Below are positions 34,655 to 48,200 of a DNA stretch of 64,000 nucleotides, one piece after another (the first letter of the stretch is position 1; each line of letters starts with the position of its first letter). The stretch covers positions 6,184,741-6,248,740 of the forward strand of contig NC_064038.1 in NCBI RefSeq assembly GCF_932526225.1, written 5' to 3'. The notes under the pieces were generated by a model. That model was not told the origin of the DNA and did not search any database. It saw only the letters and a program-made list of their open reading frames with translations. Origin of the DNA: Nematostella vectensis. Lineage: Eukaryota; Cnidaria; Anthozoa; Actiniaria; Edwardsiidae. The position numbers were made by a program, and so were the translations under genes.

Positions 34655-35455
34655 CCGTTCCCTGTTAGCAGAGGCCTCTTTTCTCTGTATTTCGCTGGGC
34701 TAGAGTTCGCGAGGAAAAGATACCTCTGCCATGTGTCGCAAGTTTGTTTGATCAAACCGCCGTCCACGATCGTGGACGAGATCCAGAGTGCATGCTCCGT
34801 TCATTAATTACTGGCCACTATTTGAGCCCACAATGACTAGCGCATGCATGAAACGTACATCCGCTGCGGGATAATAAGCCCGCATTCGAAACGGCGTCCT
34901 CCTTAGAAATATCACGTGACGAATTATAAAAGAAGCCATTCAATGCCTTATCTTCATTCACAATTTTCTCTCTTTTGACTAACGAGTCAATCTTCCGTTT
35001 ACAGGTTTTGTATATTCTTCTGGGAATAGCTGATCTAAGTTTACCAAAAAGTTTTGTAACATTTTCTTCGAATCCAACTGTGCGATATTTACATTGAAGA
35101 AACCCGCCTGTCCAGATGTCTTGAAATTAATCCCACAAACAAGACAAAACTCGTCTTTGCTGCGTTTGTTGTTCAATCATTTTAGTGACGTTTTAGGTGA
35201 TTGAAATTGAACAGTTGTTTTCTTTTTTCGAAGAGGAGAACTAACCGGAGTTTGATTCATGATTTCCGACTAAACCCATGCAAAGCATATTAGCATATTG
35301 ACAGCTTTCGAGCGATGGTACGGGTTTTGGCGCTTATAAACGCTCACGCATGCGCAACAGAAACAGTTTCGACCCATGGCAGAGGTATCTTTTCCTCGCG
35401 AACTCCAGCCCAGCGAAATACAGAGAAATGAGGCCTCTGCTAGCAGGGAAGCATT
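34655..35455. mobile_element. 0.8 kb inverted-repeat element with zinc-finger-like ORF
   Basis: About 85 bp at 34661-34745, running from CCTGTTAGCAGAGGCCTC through TTCGCGAGGAAAAGATACC to TCTGCCATG, is inverted at 35370-35453 with few mismatches. The interior encodes on the minus strand (35176-34979) a 65-residue ORF beginning MNNKRSKDEFCLVCG, a possible half of a Cys-rich domain like those opening cnidarian transposon proteins. No splice continuation was traced. Confidence 0.65.
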
Positions 35456-37200
35456 CTGTGAAGTTTGGTAAAGACAAACAAATTTTGCTTTGAAAGTTTG
35501 CATTTAAAAACTGCTTAAACTGACAGACTCCGCTTTCAAAACAAACTAGTGCAAACGAGCGGGGGCAAGGAGAATCAAGTCCCTATCAATATGTGATCAA
35601 TCGATGCTTTCGCTCCAGCCACGAAAATGTCTCAGGATAAAAAAAAAATAGCTCACATAATTCCCAATTCTTACCTCTGCTAATACCAGAGGTCACCTCT
35701 AGCTTTAAATTGATAATAGAAACTCGTCTATTTGGAGGACTTTTGGAGGACACAGTCCAAAGACCTTCAAAGTTTGCACGGAAGAATTTGAGTCCTGTGA
35801 TCTGCGCATAACCACAGGAGACCCAGTATTGCGCATTCATACAGCCCTGCAAGGGCGGTAGGAACAAAGTTGTTTTATGCTAAATTCTGATAATAAACCA
35901 AGAAACTCCCTCTAATTTGGCTGAAATGTCATTCGCTCACCACGCTCTCTCCATGTTTGATTATAAAACCCGGTCAAGTTACGTTGCATAATCTGAGCTT
36001 ACCCGTGGAGCACTAACTGTCCCCGACGCGTTAGCCGAACGTTTCGTTTATATCAATTTTGCTTAAAAAACTCTGTTCCTACTGCCCTTAGCAGTGGTCA
36101 TTCTCGTTCCCAGAGCCTCCCCAGCTCGCTGTTCAACCATGAAGAAATTTAATAAAAGCCCCACCCCCTCTGGATACAAACTGTAATCAACTGCCCCTTC
36201 CCTGAAGCGTGTGTGTGGAATAAAGTTGAACCTGCCCTCAGGATTTTCAGCAAAGAATATTGCCACAAGCAGAAAGAAGATAAGCGTTCGCAACTTGTAT
36301 AATCAGCGAAATCTTGTTTTGAAATGAGACGAAATATAAATCACAAGAGCTTTTTTTTTTAGCTGGTCAGCAACAGTTTGAACAACAGGGGGGGGGGGGG
36401 GGGGGCACTCGAGACTCGAGATTATCAAACAACCGTACCCTGAATGTACAGGGCTGAGTGCAGTAGAGGAAAAAATCCGATAATAAACAAACGGGGGTTT
36501 TGGTAACTTCAACTAATGATTATTTTATCGAAAGGGAAAAGCTTAGCTATAAATCGTACAGGACACAATATTATATTCACTGGGGTTACGCGTACTACTA
36601 GCCGAATTCCGGCATGGCCCATCATGTTTCTTCTCCTAGTGCCGGCGGCGTGCATTTACGTTTCGCAATTCTGGCACCTTTGACCATATGTGAATCTTCA
36701 CTTATAGCGTCATTTTGACTGTACGAGGAACTGGAAAGGGAGACTAAAAGTAATATCAGAATAAGAAATAGTATGGCACGGCCATTTTTTAGTCCCAGTC
36801 CTTTAGCTGTTTAGACGGACACGAAATATTTTGTGAATTCAGCTTCCTCGCGAAATTAAAGTGACGCGAAATTTAAGTGTAATAAGGTAAATACAGATAA
36901 TACATTTGGGAAATACAGATGAAATACACAAATACACTGTTTGGCGGGCGAAAATGGTATGCCTTTCACAATTATTTGATTTGTGCAAAAAAAATCAATA
37001 ATTGTTGGAATGTACAATTTTTCAACTTTACAAAGGGGGGGGGGGGGGTAGCCACGGATTTAGTCAGCAAATAGCGAAAAGGCTGCATGCCCTCCCCCCC
37101 AAAAGGCTGCATACTTTCCTCCGAAGAAAAAGGAAATAGGCTGCATGCGGTGTCTCCTAGTAAAACTGAAGAATATTCTCGTCGCATTTTGATTTCACAG
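35456..37200. other. No gene seen; homopolymer tracts
   Basis: Intergenic, with a run of 14 or more G at 36390-36404 and another of 12 G at 37037-37048. A minus ORF at 36293-36063 begins with a hydrophobic stretch but has no family resemblance. Confidence 0.5.
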
Positions 37201-37214
37201 GGCAGGAACCAGCA

Positions 37215-37490
37215 ACATCCCCCCCTGTCCCATTACGCCGGTACGAGCCACGCCCCCTTCCCATTACGCCCGTACGAGCCACGCCCCTTCCCATTACGCC
37301 CGTACTAGCCAAGCCCCTGTCCCATTACGTTCGTAAGAGACACGCCCCCTTCCATTAAGCCCGTACGAGCCACGCCCCCTTCCCATTACGTCCGTACGAG
37401 CCACGCCCCCTTCCCATTACGCCCATACGAGCCACGCCCCCTTCCCATTACGCCCGTACGAGCCACGCCCCCTTCCCATTACGCCCCGGT
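37215..37490. repeat. ~30 bp tandem repeat rich in CACGCCCC
   Basis: Eight to nine units of the form CCCATTACGCCCGTACGAGC followed by CACGCCCCCTT, period 30-31 bp. Units differ by single substitutions and C-run length. Each has a CACGCCCC (KLF/Sp-type) box, but there is no sign of a promoter nearby. Confidence 0.85.
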
Positions 37491-37672
37491 TTCAGGGTAG
37501 AGTTAAACAATAAATCAGAAGGTACTTCAAACATCCGATTTATTATTTATAAACTAAACATTAAATAAACCATATTTGATTGCTTGTGTGCTCAAATGGC
37601 TCCCACTTTGAAGTCACGGTACATATCGATGTTATACGAACCCTATATTACAAGTAATATCGATAAACTGCA

Positions 37673-37735
37673 ATCTCGTTCCCAGAGTTGTTGCGTGTCG
37701 GGAAGCATGACCGAGGTGCTCTGGGAACGAGAATA
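37673..37735. mobile_element. 63 bp foldback element with 12 bp target duplication
   Basis: CGATAAACTGCA occurs directly at 37661-37672 and 37736-37747. Between them, ATCTCGTTCCCAGAG is inverted as CTCTGGGAACGAGAAT around a 31 bp core. This is a precise insertion footprint. Similar CTGGGAACGAGA units are, from memory, abundant in coral genomes. Confidence 0.75.
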
Positions 37736-37747
37736 CGATAAACTGCA

Positions 37748-38890
37748 CGATGGCTACCGTCCCACAAAACCCTTCCTAACCATTTGACAGCCAAGCACTT
37801 CTAAACACGCCACCTCATCACTTTGAAGTGCTCAACAATGATAGAGCAAATAACAATAGGTAGCCATGGTTGATCGTCATATAAAGTAAATTGCAGAAAG
37901 GTAGTGTAATAGAAACCACTTGAGCACATAAAACTATAGCTATAAATAAAATACATTAATAGAATGTATTATTTATCATAATTTTGAGCGTGCTAATTAT
38001 CATTACACGAGTCTTACACTTGGTGTTACCAACTCATTTAACTCTATTATACGATGCCTCATTTTCAAATAGCCTCTGCCAGCCGCCATTTTGTCATCCT
38101 ACCTAAGAACCAAGTGTGAAAAAGCATCCATTTCCACCGGCTGATTTGAGGAGGCCAATGCGATATTTTCGATTGAATTTGGTAAATGAGATATTAAACT
38201 GTTTTTAGATGGCTGGCTTTTTAGAGATTTTAGCACATAATGCGGCTTTTAAAAAAACAATAACAAAGGTGTGGCTGACCAGGGCTCTTTGAGGGGCGGA
38301 ATATTATTGTTTTACACCTATTCAAAATCGTTGCTCGCGATAAAGGCAAAACAATTGCCAAATAGCAGTTCGACGACCAAATGGTACTAATATAGATAGA
38401 GAACAAAAAAGCCACCATCTGACCATCGGGTGACTCTTTCGCAAGATGTTTTTTTTTACACAAGATACTAAATGAACTGTTTCACAGCACAGTGGATAAA
38501 ACGTTTCACACACCCACACAATAACTCTGTGATTACAAAAAATATCCGTATCTCCCTTACACTGGGACCAAAACCTTTCTTTGCTTGATTTTTTTCTGTT
38601 CGAAACTGAAACTACGAGAAATACCATCGGATTCGCGAAACACAAGCGAAATTTCTACTACCCCCCCCCCCCCCCCCCGATTTTCACCATCTGAAATTGT
38701 CCAAAACCAGTTGTAAAAAAAAAAAAAAAAAAATGGTCTAACCCACAGGAAATAGGTATAAAAACACCCACCCCGTTTTTATTTTCATGTTCTTCTCGGC
38801 TTCGGGGAGAGGTGGATCTTTACTGGAAGCACACATTTTCAATAAAATTCTAAAATTACTGGCGCAGCAAAAACGAGTGCGCTCAACGGT
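37748..38890. other. No gene seen; C18 and A18 tracts
   Basis: AT-rich intergenic sequence. A run of about 18 C lies at 38661-38678 and a run of about 18 A near 38716-38733. No supported ORF. Confidence 0.5.
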
Positions 38891-39034
38891 TGCTTCCTCT
38901 CTCTGGAAGCAATACACCAAGGACTGGTATTCGTCTTTAATAAGACTTTTTCTGAAGACGTCTTATTAAAGACGAAAGATTGGCAGAGTCGAATACCAGT
39001 TTTTGGTGTATTGTATTTATCTCTCAGGAAGCAG
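38891..39034. repeat. 144 bp hairpin element
   Basis: TGCTTCCT and CAATACACCAA near 38891-38920 are inverted at 39003-39034. The centre is GTCTTTAATAAGAC against GTCTTATTAAAGAC. The whole folds as one interrupted stem and looks like a small MITE downstream of the glycosyltransferase gene. Confidence 0.65.
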
Positions 39035-39222
39035 ATATTTTTCGCAGCTTAACATTTAAACAAATTTGCCAAATTGGAGAATAAAATATACACAATTACA
39101 GTCACTTGTGGGTAGCAGCCAAAGGTTTTAGACAGAAAGTTTCATCTTTCTACTCGAACACTACTCACTACCCATCGCTGATATACCGACGATGTCCTAG
39201 CACAGAACACTCATTATCCAAA

Positions 39223-42200
39223 TCAACTCCGGAGAGCTTTAGAAAGAATCGAAGCTCCTTCCTTAACCCCGTCTTCCTTTCTAAGTATTTCAGAGTAATT
39301 ACTAACTGAAAGGAAAACGTCGTCTTGTAAAGCTGACCGCAGCGCGTCCGTAAAGCTCGTCACTGTAATGCTTCTGGGATGTCCCAAAGACTCGCCGACG
39401 CCCATCCACGCTACCTTATCCGCCCAATACGATTGGTCAAACATAAACGGGCACACAATTTGCGGTACAGAGGCACGGATAGCAGAGGCGACTGTCCCAC
39501 TGCCACCATGATGCATGACTGCAAGGCATTTTGGGAAGAGCTGAGCGTGCGGGGTATACTGGGTAACGCAGTAGATGTTACAGTAGAGGACGTTTTTGCG
39601 GACCATTTCCCAGGCTTTGAGCAAAGAGGAGTTGGGAGACACGTGGAGTAAAGCCTTGATGTTACATTCCACAAGACCTGTTGTGAAAAAAAAACATTTT
39701 CAAGGAAGCTCCCTGCAGTTTTCTAGTAGCAGTTTTCATAGTCTGCTAATTGTTCAAGGACTATAGTTTCTGATGTGCAAAGCTAGTAATGCAAGAAGAT
39801 TGCAAGTCTATTTTACAAAATTGAACTTTAGAGATGGTTGGCCTGTTGTTATTTGAGTTACACAGTGAAAAAACAATGGATAATGAGTTTTCATTTTTGT
39901 TGTTGCAAATCTACACTACAGTATACTGTGTGGTAAATTCTTTTGAAAGAATTAGACAAAGCCTTAGATATTTTTCTCTGCAAAACTGAAGTTAGAAAAT
40001 ATCTGAAAATCAGATTTGAGATATATACTTTACTGTTGCCTTTTTGTTTATCTGCTAAAACATTCATGGAAATAGGGGGGGGGGGGGGGGCGTGGCCCGC
40101 TCGGCCCAACCTTAAATTCGCCATTGGATGAACACAGATAATGCATAAGGCAGATGCGCCGTGCCAAGGCAAACAACGACTTTACTTCAAGAATAATGTG
40201 CACAATTACCCAGAATAAGAGAAGAAGCAATATTTGAAATATTGGACTCTACTCTAACCTTCATTTATTATGCCAACCAACTCCACACAATCCAGACTTG
40301 AGAAAAAGCCTAACTCCTCCATCGAGCCAAAGCCAATGTACAGTGGACTTTCCTTGGCTTCGGCCATTGTTTGAAAAAAGTCCTCAAGAGACACTTTAGG
40401 ACTGAGCAGGGTGGGCTGGAGAACCTCAATGTCACGGTAGTCTTCTTTGGGTGAGTCTAAGAACCAGTACCCGCACATTGACACGCTAAAACAACAAACA
40501 GCACACACACAAAAATTACATTATGTCTCATGGAAACATTGGAAAATATTCTTCATATACATATAAGTCAAAGAAACGTTCTTGGAATATTCTTCATATA
40601 CTGTATGAGTCCAAGAACCAGAACTATCTTGAAATATTCTTCATACGAGTCTAAGAACCAGTAACTGCACATTGACACACATCAACAACTGACATAAATA
40701 AATTATATAGTGCTTGTTTTACATTATGTTTCATGGAGACATGGAAAAAAAATATAGTAACATATGGCTTTCTGGCAGCCCAAAGTGGGGGGAGGGGGGT
40801 TAAACCCCCTTCACCCTCCCCCTAGATCTGCTACTGTATCATATGTACCTATCTGGCCAGTATCCTGGCTTTTCCAAGATGGACGGACTGATCCCATACA
40901 GTAAAGGTGTGGCAAGAGGAAGCTTGTCACTAGGGTGGACCTCAGCCATTGGACACACAGGTAACCCAAGGGATTCACAGAACTCGCCAAAGTCGTCCAG
41001 ATAGAGTCTCCACATCCAGTGATCAACATCCCCATATGATACACACCCTACACATGAATTATAACTGTTAATCAACCTTCCCATATAATACAAACTCTTA
41101 CACATGAGTGATAACTGGTAATCGTATGCTCTAGACAATAATACATTACTCCTGAAAAATGTTCTACAAATTTTTCCGGATATTCTCCAAGAAAATTCTA
41201 AAAATCCTGAATATTTATTTTAAAAACCTGATTTTTTTCCTAGAAATCTCTATTAATCTCAAAAAATTGGCTAAAAAAGTTTGGATATTTTCTGTAAACA
41301 TAAAAAAAAAACCGATTTATAAAGAATTTGTTGTATATATATTTAGTTTTCTGTATTAAGCTATATTCTTGTATTCATGTGTAAGTGACAAGTTTTGACA
41401 AACTAATTAGTTCTTATATAACAGTAACTGCAAACAGGGATTTGTTACTTGTGAGAATGGCACTGAAGATCAATTTGTTAGCAAACAGGTAGCATTTCCT
41501 CAGAATTTTAGCTCAAATACCTAAAAAAATCTAAACAATCCCAAAATGTTCTAAAAATCTTTTTCTTCTCTAAAAATCCTGAAAAAAATCTGGCTTAATG
41601 TACTGTATCTAGGCCTAAAATGCTCCTTGGAGCCAACAACACATTTTTAAAATATTTCCTGATAAAGCCACCATAATATATATAATGGTGGGGGGCTGAC
41701 AACAATGCAAGATTTCTGCACATGCTAAACAGTTCTGCGAACAATAAAAACTTTTGGACATCCATGCACCTTGCAGGTGGATCCAGGAGTTTATATTTTC
41801 TTTGCAAAATCTCTTAAATAGGGAAGTCAGGAGCTGTATTGCCCACCCTTGGTTTGTGTTCCTTAGAACATATAAACATACTGTACCTTCAGGAGCATTT
41901 CTGAGCCTTTCATAGAGGTCTGGATAAGCATCAACAAACTTGCTTTCAAATGTGACAGGTGGGGTCCTGCAACCAACAGCACCACCATTAATCAGCCTTC
42001 TCAAAACCGGCCAACAGCACCACCATTTATCAGCCTTCTCAAAACCAACCAACAGCACCACCATTATTCAGCCTTCCTAAAACCAACCAACAGCACCACC
42101 ATTATTCAGCCTTCTCAAAACCAACCAACAGCACCACCATTAATCAGCCTTCTCAAAACCAACCAACAGCACCACCATTATTCAGCCTTCTCAAAACCAA

Positions 42201-45200
42201 CCAACAGCACCACCATTATTCAGCCTTCTCAAAACCAACCAACAGCACCACCATTAATCAGCCTTCTCAAAACCAACCAACAGCACCACCATTAATCAGC
42301 CTTCTCAAAACCAACCAACAGCACCACCATTAATCAGCCTTCTCAAAACCAACCAACATCACCACCATTAATCACCCTTCTCAAAACCAACCAGCATCAC
42401 CACCATTTATCAGTCTTCTCAAAACCAACCAACAGCACCACCATTAATCAGCCTTCTCAAAACCAACCAGCAGCACCACCATTATTCAGCCTTCTCAAAA
42501 CAAACCAACATCACCACCATTAATCAGCCTTCTCAAAACCGGCCAACAGCACCATCATTAATCAGCCTTCTCAAATCCAGTCAAGAGCACCACCATTTAT
42601 CACCCTTCTCAAAACCAGTCAAACAGCACCACCATTAATCACCCTTCTCAAATCCAGTCAACAGCACCACCATTAATCAGCCTTCCTAAAACCAACCAAC
42701 AGCACCACCATTATTCAGCCTTCTCAAAACCAACCAACAGCACCACCATTATTCAGCCTTCCTAAAACCAACCAACAGCACCACCATTATTCAGCCTTCT
42801 CAAAACCAACCAACAGCACCACCATTAATCAGCCTTCTCAAAACCAACCAACAGCACCACCATTATTCAGCCTTCTCAAAACCAACCAACAGCACCATCA
42901 TTAATCAGCCTTCTCAAAACCAACCAACAGCACCACAATTAATCAGCCTTCTCAAAACCAACCAACAGCACCACCATTAATCAGCCTTCTCAAAACCAAC
43001 CAACAGCACCACCATTAATCAGCCTTCTCAAAACCAACCAGCAGCACCACCATTAATCAGCCTTCTCAAAACCAACCAGCAGCACCACCATTAATCAGCC
43101 TTCTCAAAACCAACCAACAGCACCACCATTATTCAGCCTTCTCAAAACCAACCAACATCACCACCATTATTCAGCCTTCTCAAAACCAACCAGCAGCACC
43201 ACCATTAATCAGCCTTCTCAAAACCAACCAGCAGCACCATCATTAATCAGCCTTCTCAAAACCAACCAACATCACCACCATTAATCAGCCTTCTCAAAAC
43301 CAACCAGCAGCACCACCATTTATCAGCCTTCTCAAAACAAACCAACATCACCACCATTTATCAGCCTTCTCAAAACCAACCAACAGCGCCACCATTAATC
43401 AGCCTTCTCAAAACCAACCAGCAGCACCACCATTAATCAGCCTTATCAAAACCAACCAGCAGCACCACCATTATTCAGCCTTATCAAAACCGGCCAACAG
43501 CACCATCATTAATCAGCCTTCTCAAAACCAACCAGCAGCACCACCATTAATCAGCCTTCTCAAAACCGGCCAACAGCACCACCATTAATCAGTCTTCTCA
43601 AAACCAACCAACATCGCCACCATTAATCAGCCTTCTCAAAACCAACCAGCAGCACCACCATTAATCAGCCTTATCAAAACCGGCCAACAGCACCATCATT
43701 AATCAGCCTTCTCAAATCCAGTCAAAAGCACCACCATTTATCACCCTTATCAAAACCAGTCAACAGCACCACCATTAATCACCCTTATCAAAACCAACCA
43801 ACTTCACCACCATTTATCAGCCTTCTCAAAACCAACCAACAGTCCCACCATTAATCAGCCTTCTCAAAACCAACCAGCAGCACCACCATTAATCAGCCTT
43901 CTCAAAACCAACCAACATCACCACCATTAATCAGCCTTATGAAAACCAACCAACATCACCACCATTAATCAGCCTTCTCAAAACCAACCAACATCACCAA
44001 CATCACCACCATTTATCAGTCTTCTCAAAACCAACCAACAGCACCACCATTTATCAGCCTTCTCAAAACCAACCAACAGCACCACCATTAATCAGCCTTC
44101 TCAAAACCAACCAACAGCACCACCATTTATCAGCCTTCTCAAAACCAACCAGCAGCACCACCATTTATCAGTCTTCTCAAAACCAGTCAACAGCACCACC
44201 ATTAATCACCCTTATCAAAACCAACCAACAGCACCATCATTTATCAGCCTTCTCAAAACCGGCCAACAGCACCACCATTAATCAGCCTTCTCAAAACCAA
44301 CCAGCAGCACCACCATTATTCAGCCTTCTCAAAACCAACCAACAGCACCACCATTAATCAGCCTTCTCAAAACAAACCAACATCACCACCATTAATCAGC
44401 CTTCTCAAAACCAGCCAACAGCACCACCATTATTCAGCCTTCTCAAAACAAACCAACATCACCACCATTAATCAGCCTTCTCAAAACCGGCCAACAGCAC
44501 CATCATTAATCAGCCTTCTCAAATCCAGTCAAGAGCACCACCATTTATCACCCTTCTCAAAACCAGTCAACAGCACCACCATTAATCACCCTTATCAAAA
44601 CAAACCAACATCACCACCATTAATCAGCCTTCTCAAAACCAACCAGCAGCACCACCATTAATCAGCCTTATCAAAACCAACCAGCAGCACCACCATTATT
44701 CAGCCTTATCAAAACCGGCCAACAGCACCATCATTAATCAGCCTTCTCAAAACCAACCAGCAGCACCACCATTAATCAGCCTTCTCAAAACCGGCCAACA
44801 GCACCACCATTAATCAGTCTTCTCAAAACCAACCAACATCGCCACCATTAATCAGCCTTCTCAAAACCAACCAGCAGCACCACCATTAATCAGCCTTATC
44901 AAAACCGGCCAACAGCACCATCATTAATCAGCCTTCTCAAATCCAGTCAAAAGCACCACCATTTATCACCCTTATCAAAACCAGTCAACAGCACCACCAT
45001 TAATCACCCTTATCAAAACCAACCAACTTCACCACCATTTATCAGCCTTCTCAAAACCAACCAACAGTCCCACCATTAATCAGCCTTCTCAAAACCAACC
45101 AGCAGCACCACCATTAATCAGCCTTCTCAAAACCAACCAACATCACCACCATTAATCAGCCTTATGAAAACCAACCAACATCACCACCATTAATCAGCCT

Positions 45201-48200
45201 TCTCAAAACCAACCAACATCACCAACATCACCACCATTTATCAGTCTTCTCAAAACCAACCAACAGCACCACCATTTATCAGCCTTCTCAAAACCAACCA
45301 ACAGCACCACCATTAATCAGCCTTCTCAAAACCAACCAACAGCACCACCATTTATCAGCCTTCTCCAAACCAACCAGCAGCACCACCATTTATCAGTCTT
45401 CTCAAAACCAGTCAACAGCACCACCATTAATCACCCTTATCAAAACCAACCAACAGCACCATCATTTATCAGCCTTCTCAAAACCGGCCAACAGCACCAC
45501 CATTAATCAGCCTTCTCAAAACCAACCAGCAGCACCACCATTATTCAGCCTTCTCAAAACCAACCAACAGCACCACCATTAATCAGCCTTCTCAAAACAA
45601 ACCAACATCACCACCATTAATCAGCCTTCTCAAAACCAGCCAACAGCACCACCATTATTCAGCCTTCTCAAAACAAACCAACATCACCACCATTAATCAG
45701 CCTTCTCAAAACCGGCCAACAGCACCATCATTAATCAGCCTTCTCAAATCCAGTCAAGAGCACCACCATTTATCACCCTTCTCAAAACCAGTCAACAGCA
45801 CCACCATTAATCACCCTTATCAAAACAAACCAACATCACCACCATTAATCAGCCTTCTCAAAACCAACCAACATCACCACCATTAATCAGCCTTCTCAAA
45901 ACCGGCCAACAGCACCACCATTTATCAGCCTTCTCAAAACCAACCAGCAGCACCACCATTAATCAGCCTTCTCAAAACCAACCAGCAGCACCACCATTAA
46001 TCAGCCTTCTCAAAACCAACCAACAGCACCATCATTAATCAGCCTTCTCAAAACCAACCAGCAGCACCACCATTAATCAGCCTTCTCAAAACCAACCAGC
46101 AGCACCACCATTTATCAGCCTTCTCAAATCCAGTCAACAGCACCACCATTTATCAGCCTTCTCAAAACCAACCAGCAGCACCACCATTAATCAGCCTTCT
46201 CAAAACCAACCAACAGCACCACCATTTATCAGCCTTCTCAAAACCAACCAGCAGCACCACCATTAATCAGCCTTCTCAAAACCAACCAGCAGCACCACCA
46301 TTAATCAGCCTTCTCAAAACCAACCAACAGCACCATCATTAATCAGCCTTCTCAAAACCAACCAGCAGCACCACCATTAATCAGCCTTCTCAAAACCAAC
46401 CAGCAGCACCACCATTTATCAGCCTTCTCAAATCCAGTCAACAGCACCACCATTTATCAGCCTTCTCAAATCCAGTCAACAGCACCACCATTAATCAGCC
46501 TTCTCAAAACCGGCCAACAGCACCACCATTAATCAGTCTTCTCAAAACCAACCAACATCGCCACCATTAATCAGCCTTCTCAAAACCAACCAGCAGCACC
46601 ACCATTAATCAGCCTTATCAAAACCGGCAAACAGCACCATCATTAATCAGCCTTCTCAAATCCAGTCAAAAGCACCACCATTTATCACCCTTCTCAAAAC
46701 CAGTCAACAGCACCACCATTAATCACCCTTATCAAAACCAACCAACTTCACCACCATTTATCAGCCTTCTCAAAACCAACCAACAGTCCCACCATTAATC
46801 AGCCTTCTCAAAACCAACCAGCAGCACCACCATTAATCAGCCTTCTCAAAACCAACCAACATCACCACCATTAATCAGCCTTATGAAAACCAACCAACAT
46901 CACCACCATTAATCAGCCTTCTCAAAACCAACCAACATCACCAACATCACCACCATTTATCAGTCTTCTCAAAACCAACCAACAGCACCACCATTTATCA
47001 GCCTTCTCAAAACCAACCAACAGCACCACCATTAATCAGCCTTCTCAAAACCAACCAACAGCACCACCATTTATCAGCCTTCTCAAAACCAACCAGCAGC
47101 ACCACTATTTATCAGTCTTCTCAAAACCAGTCAACAGCACCACCATTAATCACCCTTATCAAAACCAACCAACAGCACCACCATTATTCAGCCTTCTCAA
47201 AACCAACCAGCAGCACCACCATTAATTAGCCTTCTCAAAACCAACCAACAGCACCACCATTAATCAGCCTTCTCAAAACCAACCAGCAGCACCATCATTA
47301 ATCACCCTTCTCAAAACCAACCAGCAGCACCACCATTAATCAGCCTTCTCAAAACCGGCCAACAGCACCACCATTTATCAGCCTTCTCAAAACCGGCCAA
47401 CAGCACCACCATTAATCAGCCTTCTCAAAACCAACCAACAGCACCACCATTAATCAGCCTTCTCAAAACCAACCAACAGCACCACCATTTATCAGCCTTC
47501 TCAAAACCAACCAACAGCACCATCATTAATCAGCCTTCTCAAAACCAACCAACAGCACCACCATTAATCAGCCTTCTCAAAACCGGCCAACAGCACCACC
47601 ATTTATCAGCCTTCTCAAAACCGGCCAACAGCACCACCATTAATCAGCCTTCTCAAAACCAACCAGCAGCACCACCATTAATCAGCCTTCTCAAAACCGG
47701 CCAACAGCACCACCATTAATCAGTCTTCTCAAAACCAACCAACATCGCCACCATTAATCAGCCTTCTCAAAACCAACCAGCAGCACCACCATTAATCAGC
47801 CTTATCAAAACCGGCCAACAGCACCATCATTAATCAGCCTTCTCAAATCCAGTCAAAAGCACCACCATTTATCACCCTTCTCAAAACCAGTCAACAGCAC
47901 CACCATTAATCACCCTTATCAAAACCAACCAACTTCACCACCATTTATCAGCCTTCTCAAAACCAACCAACAGTCCCACCATTAATCAGCCTTCTCAAAA
48001 CCAACCAGCAGCACCACCATTAATCAGCCTTCTCAAAACCAACCAACATCACCACCATTAATCAGCCTTATGAAAACCAACCAACATCACCACCATTAAT
48101 CAGCCTTCTCAAAACCAACCAACATCACCAACATCACCACCATTTATCAGTCTTCTCAAAACCAACCAACAGCACCACCATTTATCAGCCTTCTCAAAAC

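Noticed and set aside
36063-36293. Minus ORF with signal-peptide-like start
   Set aside because: No homology recognised, no splice continuation, and it overlaps a common CTGGGAACGAGA repeat motif.
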